Positions 35,177 to 45,610 of a DNA stretch of 64,000 nucleotides are shown here, one piece after another. Both the position numbers and the translations under genes were made by a program. The DNA lies in the NCBI RefSeq assembly GCF_039542035.1, contig NZ_BAABHJ010000005.1, positions 806,001 through 870,000 on the forward strand. Reading direction: 5' to 3'. The notes beneath the pieces were generated by a model. That model was not told the origin of the DNA. It did not search any database and saw nothing but the letters and a program-made list of their open reading frames with translations. This DNA is from Actinoallomurus liliacearum. Its GTDB lineage: Bacteria > Actinomycetota > Actinomycetes > Streptosporangiales > Streptosporangiaceae. Within the stretch, counting starts at the first letter, position 1. The number at the start of each line of letters is the position of its first letter.

Positions 35177-36898
35177 ATGGACTACGACGTCCTGGTCATC
35201 GGATCGGGCTTCGGCGGCAGCGTCACCGCCCTCCGCCTCACCGAGAAGGGGTACCGCGTCGGCGTGCTCGAGGCCGGGCGTCGCTTCGACGACCCCGACG
35301 GCCCGCCCGGCCGGCGCCACCAGGACCTGCCGAAGACGTCTTGGCGCACCCGCCGCTACCTCTGGGCGCCCGGCCTCGGGATGACCGGCATCCAGCGCAT
35401 CCACCTGCTGCGCGGCGAGCGGGGCTCCCGCGTCCTCGTGCTCGCCGGGGCGGGGGTCGGCGGCGGCTCGCTCGTCTACGCGAACACGCTGTACGAGCCG
35501 CCGCAGCCGTTCTTCGACGACCCGCAGTGGCGGCACATCACCGACTGGAAGGCCGAGCTGCGGCCGTACTACGCGCAGGCCAAGCGGATGCTGGGCGTCC
35601 GTGTCAACCCGACCATGACCCCCGCCGACCGGGCGATCAAACGGGTCGCCGACCGCATGGGCCGCGGCGAGACGTTCCACCTCACCCCGGTGGGCGTCCT
35701 GTTCGGCGCGGAGCAGGGCGAGGCCGTCGACGACCCGTACTTCGGCGGTGCCGGACCGCGCCGCACGACCTGCACCGAGTGCGGCTCGTGCATGACCGGC
35801 TGCCGCGTCGGCGCCAAGAACATGCTCACCGAGAACTACCTCTACCTGGCCGAACACGCCGGCGCGAAGATCATCTCCATGGCGACCGTCACCGCCGTGC
35901 GGCCCCGCCCCGGCGGCGGGTACGACGTCGAGGTGACGCGGACCGGACGGCGCGGCGCGCGCTGGCGGCGCACGCTCACCGCCGAGCAGGTCGTCCTCTC
36001 CGCCGGCACGTACGGCACCCAGCGCCTGCTGCACCGGATGAAGAACTCCGGCACGCTGCCGCACCTGTCCGACCGCCTCGGCGTACGGACCCGGACCAAC
36101 TCCGAGGCGATCCTCGGCATCGAACGGTTCCGGAGCAAGGGCGAGGACCACTCGCGCGGGCTGGCCATCACCTCGTCGTTCCACCCGGACGAGCACACCC
36201 ACATCGAACCGACCCGGTACGGCCCCGGCTCGAACGCCATGGGCGGCCTCCGCTCCCTGCTCATCGACGGCGGCGGCCGCGTGCCCCGCTGGGTCAGGTT
36301 CCTCGGGCAGTTGGTCACGCACCCGTGGGACCTCGTCCGGCTGCCGAACCTGCGCAACTGGTCACGGCGCACGATCATCGCGCTGGTCATGCAGACCAAC
36401 GACAACTCGATCACGGTCGAGCCGTCGCCGTCCGGCCGCGGCCTGCGGGCCCGCCGCGGTCACGGCGAGCCGAGTCCGACCTGGATCCCCCAGGCGCACC
36501 GCGCGGTCCGGATGCTCGCCGAGGAGATGGGCGGCTTCCCGGGCGGCACCTGGCTCGACCTGTTCAACATCCCGACCACCGCGCACTTCATCGGCGGCTG
36601 CACGATCGGGAACTCGCCGGAGGAGGGCGTCATCGACCCGTACCACCGCGTGTACGGCCACTCCGGCCTGCACGTCGTGGACGGGTCCACTGTCTCGGCC
36701 AACCTCGGCGTGAACCCCTCCCTCACCATCACCGCCCAGGCCGAGCGGGCCATGGCCCTCTGGCCCAACTGCGGCGAACCGGACCCCCGTCCGGACCTCT
36801 GCGCGGCGTACACGCGCATCACCCCCGTGGCCCCGAAGAACCCGGCCGTCCCCGCCGACGCCCCCGCCGCCCTCCACCTCCCCATCACCCCCGCCTGA
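35177..36898 (+). CDS. GMC-family oxidoreductase (cholesterol oxidase-like)
   Basis: 573-residue FAD oxidoreductase. FAD site: DYDVLVIGSGFGGSVTALRL; GMC signatures LAGAGVGGGSLVYANTLYEP and HFIGGCTIG, with the terminal VVDGSTVSANLGVNPSLTIT. The TTCTECGSCMTGCRVGAKN stretch is a cysteine cluster seen in the ChoD-like subgroup. ChoD sits near guaB3 in mycobacteria, here about 6 kb away. Sterol oxidation is not proven. Start ATG 35177 with AGGAGCG ahead; probably cotranscribed with the dehydrogenase. Confidence 0.87.
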   Translation: MDYDVLVIGSGFGGSVTALRLTEKGYRVGVLEAGRRFDDPDGPPGRRHQDLPKTSWRTRRYLWAPGLGMTGIQRIHLLRGERGSRVLVLAGAGVGGGSLVYANTLYEPPQPFFDDPQWRHITDWKAELRPYYAQAKRMLGVRVNPTMTPADRAIKRVADRMGRGETFHLTPVGVLFGAEQGEAVDDPYFGGAGPRRTTCTECGSCMTGCRVGAKNMLTENYLYLAEHAGAKIISMATVTAVRPRPGGGYDVEVTRTGRRGARWRRTLTAEQVVLSAGTYGTQRLLHRMKNSGTLPHLSDRLGVRTRTNSEAILGIERFRSKGEDHSRGLAITSSFHPDEHTHIEPTRYGPGSNAMGGLRSLLIDGGGRVPRWVRFLGQLVTHPWDLVRLPNLRNWSRRTIIALVMQTNDNSITVEPSPSGRGLRARRGHGEPSPTWIPQAHRAVRMLAEEMGGFPGGTWLDLFNIPTTAHFIGGCTIGNSPEEGVIDPYHRVYGHSGLHVVDGSTVSANLGVNPSLTITAQAERAMALWPNCGEPDPRPDLCAAYTRITPVAPKNPAVPADAPAALHLPITPA

Positions 36899-37042
36899 CC
36901 GACGCCTCTGTGCGGTTGTCGCGGGAGATGTCCAAGAAGGATCTTCTCGGGGTGGCGTGCCCGAATGGCGGCTCTGGGGAAGGTTGCGTACTGCGATGCG
37001 ATACGCACGCTACGTAATCAGACTACGCGGAGGTGTTGGACG

Positions 37043-37267
37043 ATGGCCATTTCGATGGACATGAACAAGGTGCTGGACCGGAACTACGAGGACATGGACA
37101 TGAAGAAGCTGGTCGACGCCCCGGTGGAGGCTCTGGCCGGCGTCAGCGAGAGTGACGCGGAGATGCTGAAGAAGGCGTTCGGCATCAAGACGATCGGCGA
37201 CATGGGCCGCAACAAGTACATGCAGGCCGCCTACGCGATCGTCCACATGGCGGAGGCATGTAAGTAG
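37043..37267 (+). CDS. Small helical protein with helix-hairpin-helix-like end
   Basis: 74 residues: MAISMDMNKVLDRNYEDMDM, then KKLVDAPVEALAGVSESDAE and MLKKAFGIKTIGDMGRNKYM. The segment ALAGVSESDAEMLKKAFGIKTIGDM resembles a helix-hairpin-helix of the kind found in DNA-repair and DUF4332-type proteins. The ATG at 37043 follows GCGGAGGTG. Similar short genes are widespread in actinomycetes; function unknown. Confidence 0.8.
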   Translation: MAISMDMNKVLDRNYEDMDMKKLVDAPVEALAGVSESDAEMLKKAFGIKTIGDMGRNKYMQAAYAIVHMAEACK

Positions 37268-37357
37268 CGGCCGGACGTACCGCATCGCCGTCGCCATGGA
37301 CTCCTGATCGCCCTGCTGTGCCCGTCGATGGCGACGGCGAAGACCTGCCGAACCACG

Positions 37358-38062
37358 TCAGGATCGGTAGGCGGTCAGGAGGGACTCGCGGTCCTCGGCC
37401 GGGAGGTGGCGGACGGCCTCGCGGAAGGTGACGCCGGAGATCCGGTCGGTACGCCCACGGACCCAGGAGGTCACCCAGCCGGGGTCCCGCTTGGACAGCT
37501 CGCGCAGGACCCAGCCCAGCGCCTTGCGGATGAAGAACTCCCGCTCCTCGATGAGCGCGTCCCCGTACTCCGACAGGCGGGTCAGGTCGGCCTCGCCGGT
37601 ACGGATGCCCCGGATCAGGGCGAGCAGCGCGGTCCGCCGGATCCAGAGGTTGTCATCGCCCGACCACAGATCGAGCGTCATGGCCAGCCGCGGGTACCGC
37701 CAGATGAGGAGGCCGACGACCTTGATGGCGAGGACGTCGACGTACGCCCAGGTGTGCGACTCACGGATCATCTGCTCGATGATCGGCAGATCCCTCGCCT
37801 TCAGCAGCGCCCAGTTGCGGACCAGGACCTCGACGGCGGCCATCCGGGACTCGTGCACGGGCTCGTGCCAGAGGTCGCGGGCGAGGGCCAGGGTCTGTTC
37901 CCGGGATCTTCCGGCGGCGGCGCGGACGGCGACCTTGCGGATGGCGGGAACCGGGACACCGAGGTGCAGCAGGTCGCTCTTCAGATAGCGCTTCTCCTGC
38001 TCGGCGCGGGCGGGATTCCCGAGGGTGCGCAGCTCGGCGACGATGCCGTCGGAAGGGTTCAC
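37358..38062 (-). CDS. AlkD-like DNA alkylation repair protein
   Basis: 234 residues of HEAT-like helical repeats, with the conserved YLKSDLLHLGVPVPAIRK, SHTWAYVDVLAIKVVGLL and IRKALGWVLRELSKRDP of the DNA_alkylation family. Such proteins remove bulky or charged alkylated bases without base flipping. It is a single gene, convergent to the small helical protein gene and divergent from guaA. Confidence 0.9.
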   Translation of the reverse strand: MNPSDGIVAELRTLGNPARAEQEKRYLKSDLLHLGVPVPAIRKVAVRAAAGRSREQTLALARDLWHEPVHESRMAAVEVLVRNWALLKARDLPIIEQMIRESHTWAYVDVLAIKVVGLLIWRYPRLAMTLDLWSGDDNLWIRRTALLALIRGIRTGEADLTRLSEYGDALIEEREFFIRKALGWVLRELSKRDPGWVTSWVRGRTDRISGVTFREAVRHLPAEDRESLLTAYRS

Positions 38063-38159
38063 GCGGTCAGTATGGGGCGTTGGTCCGACGGTGGCGGCGT
38101 TCGCGCAGGCAGTAGGCCCCTAGACTGGGGACATCCCGAACTTCCGAAAGGCGTTCTCG

Positions 38160-39731
38160 GTGTCCGTCGAGTCAGTCGAGCAGTCCTTCGACACGGTCCT
38201 CGTTGTCGACTTCGGCGCGCAGTACGCGCAGCTCATCGCCCGTCGCGTGCGCGAGTGCCACGTGTTCAGCGAGATCGTGCCCTCGACCATGCCGGTCGAG
38301 GAGATGCTGGCCAAACGGCCAAAGGCGATCATCTTGTCCGGCGGTCCCGCGTCGGTGTACGAACCGGGCGCGCCGGCCGTGCCCACCGGCCTGTTCGACG
38401 CCGGAGTGCCCACCCTGGGCATCTGCTACGGCTTCCAGGCGATGGCCAAGGAGCTCGGCGGCACGGTCGCCAACTCCGACATCGCCGAGTACGGCGCGAC
38501 GCCGCTCACGGTGCTCGACCAGGGCCGGCTCCTGGCGGGGCTGCCCACCGAGCAGTCGGTGTGGATGTCGCACCGCGTCACGTGCAGCGTCGCCCCGACC
38601 GGCTTCATCGTGACCGCCAGCACCGCGAGTGCCCCGGTCGCCGCCATGGAGGACGCCGCCCGCGGGCTCTACGGCGTGCAGTTCCACCCCGAGGTGATGC
38701 ACACCGAGCACGGCCTGCAGGTGCTCAGGCAGTTCCTGGAGGCGGCGGGCTGCCGGCCGTCCTGGACGATGGTCAACATCGTCGAGGAGTCGATCGAGGC
38801 CGTACGCGCCCAGGTCGGCGACAAGCGGGCGATCTGCGGGCTGTCCGGGGGCGTCGACTCCGCCGTGGCCGCCGCCCTCGTGCAGCGGGCCATCGGCTCG
38901 CGGCTGACCTGCGTGTTCGTCGACCACGGGCTGCTGCGCAAGGGCGAGGCCGAGCAGGTCGAGAAGGACTTCGTCGCCGCGACCGGCGTCGACCTGAAGG
39001 TCGTCGACGCGGCCGACCGGTTCCTCGGCGCGCTGGAGGGCGTCACCGACCCGGAGACCAAGCGCAAGATCATTGGTCGGGAGTTCATCCGGGTCTTCGA
39101 GGAGGCCGCCCGCGAGGTCGTCGAGGAGCACGGCGAGGCCGTCGAGTTCCTCGTGCAGGGCACCCTCTACCCGGACGTCGTCGAGTCCGGCGGCGGCACC
39201 GGCGCGGCCAACATCAAGTCCCACCACAACGTCGGCGGGCTCCCCGAGGATCTTCAGTTCTCGCTGGTGGAGCCGCTGCGCACGCTGTTCAAGGACGAGG
39301 TGCGCCGGCTGGGCGAGGAGCTCGGCCTGCCGGCCGAGATCGTGTGGCGGCAGCCGTTCCCCGGCCCGGGTCTGGGCATCCGGATCATCGGCGCCGTGAC
39401 CCGCGACCGCCTCGAGGTGCTCCGTGAGGCCGACGCGATCGCCCGCGAGGAGCTCACGCGCGCCGGCCTCGACCGCGACATCTGGCAGTTCCCGGTCGTG
39501 CTGCTCGCCGACGTCCGCTCGGTGGGGGTGCAGGGCGACGGCCGCACGTACGGCCACCCCGTCGTGCTGCGCCCGGTGACCAGCGAGGACGCCATGACGG
39601 CCGACTGGGCGCGGCTGCCGTACGACGTGCTGCAGCGCATGTCCACGCGGATCACCAACGAGGTGGCCGAGGTCAACCGCGTGGTCGTCGACATCACCAG
39701 CAAGCCGCCGGGCACCATCGAGTGGGAGTGA
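38160..39731 (+). CDS. guaA: GMP synthase (glutamine-hydrolysing)
   Basis: Converts XMP to GMP. The 523 residues comprise a class I glutamine amidotransferase domain (1-200; LGICYGFQAMAKELGG with the catalytic Cys, and GVQFHPEVMHTE) and an ATP pyrophosphatase domain (GLSGGVDSAVAAALVQR) plus dimerisation domain ending KPPGTIEWE. GTG start at 38160. TAGACT at 38122-38127 is a candidate -10 box. Confidence 0.97.
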   Translation: MSVESVEQSFDTVLVVDFGAQYAQLIARRVRECHVFSEIVPSTMPVEEMLAKRPKAIILSGGPASVYEPGAPAVPTGLFDAGVPTLGICYGFQAMAKELGGTVANSDIAEYGATPLTVLDQGRLLAGLPTEQSVWMSHRVTCSVAPTGFIVTASTASAPVAAMEDAARGLYGVQFHPEVMHTEHGLQVLRQFLEAAGCRPSWTMVNIVEESIEAVRAQVGDKRAICGLSGGVDSAVAAALVQRAIGSRLTCVFVDHGLLRKGEAEQVEKDFVAATGVDLKVVDAADRFLGALEGVTDPETKRKIIGREFIRVFEEAAREVVEEHGEAVEFLVQGTLYPDVVESGGGTGAANIKSHHNVGGLPEDLQFSLVEPLRTLFKDEVRRLGEELGLPAEIVWRQPFPGPGLGIRIIGAVTRDRLEVLREADAIAREELTRAGLDRDIWQFPVVLLADVRSVGVQGDGRTYGHPVVLRPVTSEDAMTADWARLPYDVLQRMSTRITNEVAEVNRVVVDITSKPPGTIEWE

Positions 39732-39745
39732 CTCCCAGGCCGTGT

Positions 39746-39782
39746 CCCCGGCCCGGCGCGGCGCTCGCCGACCGGGCTGGGG
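39746..39782. terminator. Bidirectional terminator between guaA and ahpD
   Basis: CCCCGGCCCGG (39746-39756) pairs with CCGGGCTGGGG (39772-39782), one mismatch, 15-nt loop, between convergent stops. Confidence 0.65.
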
Positions 39783-39788
39783 CGCGGG

Positions 39789-40328
39789 TCACGCCGGGGT
39801 GAGCACGCCCTCGGCGTCGAGGGTGGCGGCGACCCCGTTCACGACGGCGGCGATACGCAGGCCCTCCTGCACGAGCTCCCGCGACAGGCCCTGCTCGCGC
39901 AGCGTCTTCTCGTGGGAGTCCAGGCACCGGCCGCAGCCGTTGATCGCCGACACGACGAGGCACCACAGCTCGAAGTCGGCCTTCTCGACGCCCGGGTTGC
40001 CGATCACGCTCATCCGCAGCTTCGCCGGCAGCGTCGAGTAGGTCTCGTCCTCGAGCAGGTGCGTCGCGCGGTAGTAGACGTTGTTCATCGCCATGATGGC
40101 CGCGGCGGCCTTGGCCGCCTGGAACGCCTCCGCGGACAGGTGGTCGGCGGCGTCCTCCGACAGCGCCGTGATGACCTGCGGGCTGCGGGTCGCCAGCGCG
40201 GCGGCCAGGACGGCGCCCCACAGCTGCTGCTCCGACAGCTGCGACGTGGACGTCACCGATCCGAGGTTCAGCTTGAGGTCCTTGGCGTACGCCGGCAGGG
40301 CGCTCTTCAGGGTGTCGACACCACTCAT
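39789..40328 (-). CDS. ahpD: Alkyl hydroperoxide reductase AhpD
   Basis: 179-residue CxxC thiol reductase/peroxidase that in mycobacteria regenerates AhpC. The redox motif is NGCGRCLDSHEKTL, with the catalytic His following and E further upstream in KADFELWCLVV. It lies directly downstream of ahpC (93 bp), likely cotranscribed under OxyR. Confidence 0.95.
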   Translation of the reverse strand: MSGVDTLKSALPAYAKDLKLNLGSVTSTSQLSEQQLWGAVLAAALATRSPQVITALSEDAADHLSAEAFQAAKAAAAIMAMNNVYYRATHLLEDETYSTLPAKLRMSVIGNPGVEKADFELWCLVVSAINGCGRCLDSHEKTLREQGLSRELVQEGLRIAAVVNGVAATLDAEGVLTPA

Positions 40329-40421
40329 TGGTTACCTCCGAGGAGACCCCGCCTTCAGGCGGGGGATGAATCGGACCGGCCGGCCGCAGTACCAGCGGCC
40401 GGCCGGCGATGAGGCGGTCGA

Positions 40422-40976
40422 TCAGGCGCCCGCCATCAGCTTCTTGGCGTCGAGCGTGGACTCGCCCTTGTTCCAGTTGCAGGGGCAGAGCTCGTCGGAC
40501 TGCAGCGCGTCGAGGACCCGCAGGACCTCCTTGACGTTGCGGCCGACCGAGCCCGCGGTCACCATCGTGAACTGGATCTCGTTGTTCGGGTCGACGATGA
40601 AGGTCGCGCGCTGGGCCACGCCCTCGTCGGTGAGCACGCCGAGCTCCGCGGACAGCTCGCGCTTGACGTCCGACAGCATCGGGAACGGCAGCTCGCGCAG
40701 GTCCGGGTGGTCCTTGCGCCAGGCGTAGTGGACGAACTCCGAGTCGATGGAGACGCCGAGCACCTGCGCGTCCCGGTCAGCGAACTCCTCGTTCAGCCGG
40801 CCGAACTCCGCGATCTCCGTCGGACAGACGAAGGTGAAGTCCTTGGGCCAGAAGAACACGACGCGCCATTTGCCGTCGTAGGACTTGTGGTTGATCCGCT
40901 CGAACGCGTTGTCGGGGTCGAGCGAGACGCACGCCGTGAGGTCGTACTCCGGGAAGTGATCACCGACCGTGAGCAC
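40422..40976 (-). CDS. ahpC: Alkyl hydroperoxide reductase AhpC (peroxiredoxin)
   Basis: 184-residue typical 2-Cys peroxiredoxin. Peroxidatic Cys in DFTFVCPTEIAEF, resolving Cys in SDELCPCNWNKG. The start is GTG 40976, 7 nt from an AAGGAGG (complement of 40984-40990); a longer frame upstream is only antisense to oxyR. Divergent from oxyR, with shared regulation. Confidence 0.96.
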   Translation of the reverse strand: MLTVGDHFPEYDLTACVSLDPDNAFERINHKSYDGKWRVVFFWPKDFTFVCPTEIAEFGRLNEEFADRDAQVLGVSIDSEFVHYAWRKDHPDLRELPFPMLSDVKRELSAELGVLTDEGVAQRATFIVDPNNEIQFTMVTAGSVGRNVKEVLRVLDALQSDELCPCNWNKGESTLDAKKLMAGA

Positions 40977-41028
40977 TCGTTGGCCTCCTTGCCAGACGGG
41001 TGTTGGATGTGTTCCAGGGTGCCTTAGG

Positions 41029-41071
41029 TATCGTTGATCTGCGAAATCGGCTCCCCCGAAGGATTTCGATA
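41029..41071. promoter_or_regulatory. OxyR binding region between ahpC and oxyR
   Basis: Nested dyads: CGAAATC 41042-41048 with GATTTCG 41062-41068, and TATCG 41029-41033 with CGATA 41067-41071. These match the ATCG-containing dyads typical of actinobacterial OxyR sites. They cover the 106-bp divergent region. Confidence 0.65.
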
Positions 41072-41081
41072 GGAGATTACT

Positions 41082-42068
41082 ATCAGTCGCCCGACCGTCG
41101 CCCAGCTTCGCGCGTTTCTCGCCCTGGCGGAGCACCTGCACTTCCGGGAGGCCGCGGCGGCGCTCCGGTTGAGCCAGCCCGCGCTGTCCGGCGCGGTGGC
41201 GGCTCTGGAGGAGACGCTGAACGCCCGCCTGGTGGAGCGCACCACGCGGCGGGTGCTGCTCACCCCCGAGGGCGAGCGCGTCGCGCGCCGCGCCCAGCGG
41301 GTGCTGGCCGAGCTCGACGGCCTGGTCGAGGAGGTGTCCACGCCGCGCCGCCCGTTGAACGGCCCGTTGCAGGTCGGCGTCATCCCGACCGTCGCGCCCT
41401 ACCTGCTGCCGGCCGTGCTGCCCGACCTGGTTCGCGGGTACCCCGACCTGCGGCTCGCCATCCGCGAGCAGCGGACCGCCGCCCTGGTGGAGGACCTGCG
41501 CGGCGGCCGCCTCGAGGTCGCGATCCTGGCCCTGCCGGCCGATGAGGGGCTCGCCGAGATCCCGCTGTACGAGGAGGACTTCGTCCTGCTCGCGCCGGAG
41601 TCGTACGGGCTGGGTCCCGGGCCGGTCGGCCGCGACGTGGTCCGCGACCTGGACGTACTGCTGCTGAACGAGGGGCACTGCCTGCGGGACCAGGCCCTGG
41701 AGATCTGCCGGGAGGCCGGCGCCAGGCCCGGCGACGCCACGTACGCGACGAGCCTGGCGACGCTCGTCCAACTGGTGTCCGGCGGTCTCGGCGTGACGCT
41801 GGTGCCCGAGTCGGCGCTGCCGGTCGAGACGCGCCGTGACGAGCGCCTCACCGTGACCCGGTTCGAAGATCCCGCGCCGTATCGCCGGATAGGGATCGCC
41901 TATCGGCCGACGAGCCCGCGCGCCGACGACTTCGCGCTCCTCGCCGAGACGGTCCGGGCGGCCGTACGCGCCCGCCGCTGGCGGGTCCGGCTACAGGACG
42001 TCACCGGCCCGGAGGACGCCGGCCCGGAGGACGCCGGCCGCGCCGCCGCCCCGGCCGGCACCGGCTGA
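41082..42068 (+). CDS. oxyR: OxyR, LysR-family peroxide regulator, with ATC in the start position
   Basis: Peroxide-sensing activator/repressor for ahpCD. The frame from 41082 gives ISRPTVAQLRAFLALAEHLH and continues FREAAAALRLSQPALSGAVA, the complete LysR helix-turn-helix; redox cysteines are in NEGHCLRDQALEIC. The problem is the start: an in-frame TAG is at 41070-41072, AGGAG at 41071-41075, and then no ATG, GTG or TTG before TTG 41169, which would delete most of the HTH. ATC at 41082 is 6 nt from AGGAG and is a single base from ATG. Either ATC initiates, or the base is a mutation or sequencing error. The C-terminal end is Pro/Ala-rich. Confidence 0.88.
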   Translation: MSRPTVAQLRAFLALAEHLHFREAAAALRLSQPALSGAVAALEETLNARLVERTTRRVLLTPEGERVARRAQRVLAELDGLVEEVSTPRRPLNGPLQVGVIPTVAPYLLPAVLPDLVRGYPDLRLAIREQRTAALVEDLRGGRLEVAILALPADEGLAEIPLYEEDFVLLAPESYGLGPGPVGRDVVRDLDVLLLNEGHCLRDQALEICREAGARPGDATYATSLATLVQLVSGGLGVTLVPESALPVETRRDERLTVTRFEDPAPYRRIGIAYRPTSPRADDFALLAETVRAAVRARRWRVRLQDVTGPEDAGPEDAGRAAAPAGTG

Positions 42069-42186
42069 GGCGCGGACGACTCCCCAGAGTCCGGAACGAT
42101 GGCTGATTGTCCGAATCCGCACTCTCCGGCGCGATCCGTTGTTGAATGATCTCCGATCGTGATCATCGCCGTACGGGGAGGCGACC

Positions 42187-43908
<1,722 letters not shown>

Positions 43909-43941
43909 CCGCCCCGCCGCGCGCCGAGCGGGCACCCGGGC

Positions 43942-43966
43942 CCTGGCGGAGAGCCACTCCGTCAGG
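43942..43966. terminator. Hairpin between kinase and bicupin
   Basis: CCTGGCGGAG with CTCCGTCAGG, one mismatch, 5-nt loop, in the gap between convergent genes; it overlaps the bicupin stop. Confidence 0.4.
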
Positions 43967-44831
43967 ACGGCTCTTCGTAGGTGATGTCGTACTTGGCGGC
44001 GATGGGGTTGAGCTTGCGCGCGTCGAACCTTCCGCCGGTGGTGATGCGCGATCTGGCCTCGATGAGGTCCTCGACGAAGCACTCCCAGCCGCCGGGGGAG
44101 GAGATCTGTAGCACGCGCGGAGGCGGCGTCGAACCCGGGCGCAGGGCGTGCCGGACGCCGTGCGGCAGCAGCACGAACTGCCCGGGCGTGACCGGGTGGA
44201 CCCGGTCGGCGAACTCGACGAGGAGCTCGCCGTCGAGCACGTAGATGCTCTCGTCGGCCTTGTGATGGACGTGGCGCGGGATCTCCTGGGCGACGACCAT
44301 CTCCAGCAGCGACAACCGATCCTCGGTGTCGGTCGAGCGGACCTTGGAGGAGAAGGCCGGCGGCACCCGTAGCCGACCGGGCCTCGCCTCGCCCTTCGCC
44401 AGGACGTAGAAGCGGCTCTTGTCGCCGTTCTCCGTGATCTCCCCATCGACGCCGTAGCGCGTGCCGTACGGGGCGACGTCCTCGTGGTGGCCGTCCCAGC
44501 CGCCCGGCGTGCACAGCTGCAGCGCGTGCGTGGGCGCGTCGGACAGGCGCCGTACGGCGTGGGTGACGCCACGGGGCAGGAAGGCGCACATGCCCTCGGT
44601 GAGCCGGTGGGTCGCGCCGTCGAACTCGACGCCCAGCTCGCCGTCGAGCACGTAGACGATCTCATCGAAGGTGTGGACGTGCGGCAGGGCGTCGCCGTCG
44701 TGGTTCTCGACGAGGGTGAAGCGCCCGTCGGTGTCGGCGGCGCCCGCCTTGGCGGTCGTCCCCGGTGGCAAGGGGATGCTGGTGGGGCGTGACGCGCCGG
44801 CGTCGAGCAGGATGAAGCGGTCTTCGGACAT
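43962..44831 (-). CDS. Bicupin protein (quercetinase-like)
   Basis: 289 residues with two cupin domains. Each has the metal-site pattern: PHVHTFDEIVYVLDGELGVE (about 51-70) and RHVHHKADESIYVLDGELLV (about 186-205), followed by PRGVTHA and PHGVRHA. The two-domain layout resembles quercetin 2,3-dioxygenases and related enzymes. Substrate is unknown. It is divergent from a TetR gene, with a 27-bp perfect palindrome between, so TetR control is likely. Confidence 0.85.
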   Translation of the reverse strand: MSEDRFILLDAGASRPTSIPLPPGTTAKAGAADTDGRFTLVENHDGDALPHVHTFDEIVYVLDGELGVEFDGATHRLTEGMCAFLPRGVTHAVRRLSDAPTHALQLCTPGGWDGHHEDVAPYGTRYGVDGEITENGDKSRFYVLAKGEARPGRLRVPPAFSSKVRSTDTEDRLSLLEMVVAQEIPRHVHHKADESIYVLDGELLVEFADRVHPVTPGQFVLLPHGVRHALRPGSTPPPRVLQISSPGGWECFVEDLIEARSRITTGGRFDARKLNPIAAKYDITYEEPS

Positions 44832-44843
44832 GATTTATCCTTC

Positions 44844-44870
44844 CGGAAGCGGATTCGGAATCCGCTTCCG
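44844..44870. promoter_or_regulatory. 27-bp perfect palindrome, TetR operator
   Basis: Arms CGGAAGCGGATT (44844-44855) and AATCCGCTTCCG (44859-44870) around CGG. It sits in the 68-bp gap between the bicupin (start 44831) and TetR (start 44900), so it could control both. Confidence 0.8.
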
Positions 44871-44899
44871 TATCGAGTCTAGAGTGAGGAACGTCCCGA

Positions 44900-45466
44900 A
44901 TGCCAGAGAACGCGGCTCGCAGGTCTCGCGCCGACGCCGAACGCAACCGCGGCCGGGTGCTCCAAGCGGCCGACGAACTGTTCGCCGAGCACGGTGACCA
45001 GGTGCAGATGGCGGACGTGGCCCGGGCGGCGGGCGTCGGCGTCGGCACCGTGTACCGGCACTTCCCGACGCGGCAGGCACTGGTCGAGGCGGTCGCCGAG
45101 GTGCGCTTCGCCGAGATCCTCCGGCACGCGCGTGAAGAGTGCCTGCCCCTGCCCGACACGCGCCAGGCCCTGGCGGGCTTCCTGGCGCGCATCGGCCGGG
45201 TGCACGAGGAGGGGCGCGGGGTGTCCAGTGCCATCGAGGCCGCCCTGGGCGACACCGAACCGCGCGGTCAGATCGGCGCCGACCTGCTGGCGGTCGGTGC
45301 GGAGTTGGTGGAGCGCGGCCGGTCCGACGGCACGCTGCGCCCCGATGCCAACGTCGCCGACCTCTACATGATCGCGGGAGCGGTCGCCGCCATCAGCCGG
45401 AACGCCGTGGGCGACTGGCGCCGCTTCATCGACATCGCCCTCGACGGCCTCGGCCCCCGGCCCTGA
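44900..45466 (+). CDS. TetR-family regulator
   Basis: 188-residue repressor. Helix-turn-helix: VQMADVARAAGVGVGTVYRH followed by FPTRQALVEAV. It is divergent from the bicupin gene across a perfect palindrome, so it probably represses the bicupin and itself until an aromatic or similar ligand is bound. Confidence 0.92.
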   Translation: MPENAARRSRADAERNRGRVLQAADELFAEHGDQVQMADVARAAGVGVGTVYRHFPTRQALVEAVAEVRFAEILRHAREECLPLPDTRQALAGFLARIGRVHEEGRGVSSAIEAALGDTEPRGQIGADLLAVGAELVERGRSDGTLRPDANVADLYMIAGAVAAISRNAVGDWRRFIDIALDGLGPRP

Positions 45467-45467
45467 G

Positions 45468-45482
45468 CCCGCCGGCGGCGGG
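45468..45482. terminator. Hairpin between TetR and coxG
   Basis: CCCGCC, GGC, GGCGGG just after the TetR stop. Confidence 0.4.
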
Positions 45483-45610
45483 ACGAACGCTCGGTGAACG
45501 CGGTGGCGAAGCGGGGCGAATGCCGCAGGGCGGTTCGCCTGCCGCGACCTTTACCGAGCTTTTTGCCCGGCCACGGCCGCAAGAGGGCGACCGATGGCAA
45601 TCGGGCCGGA

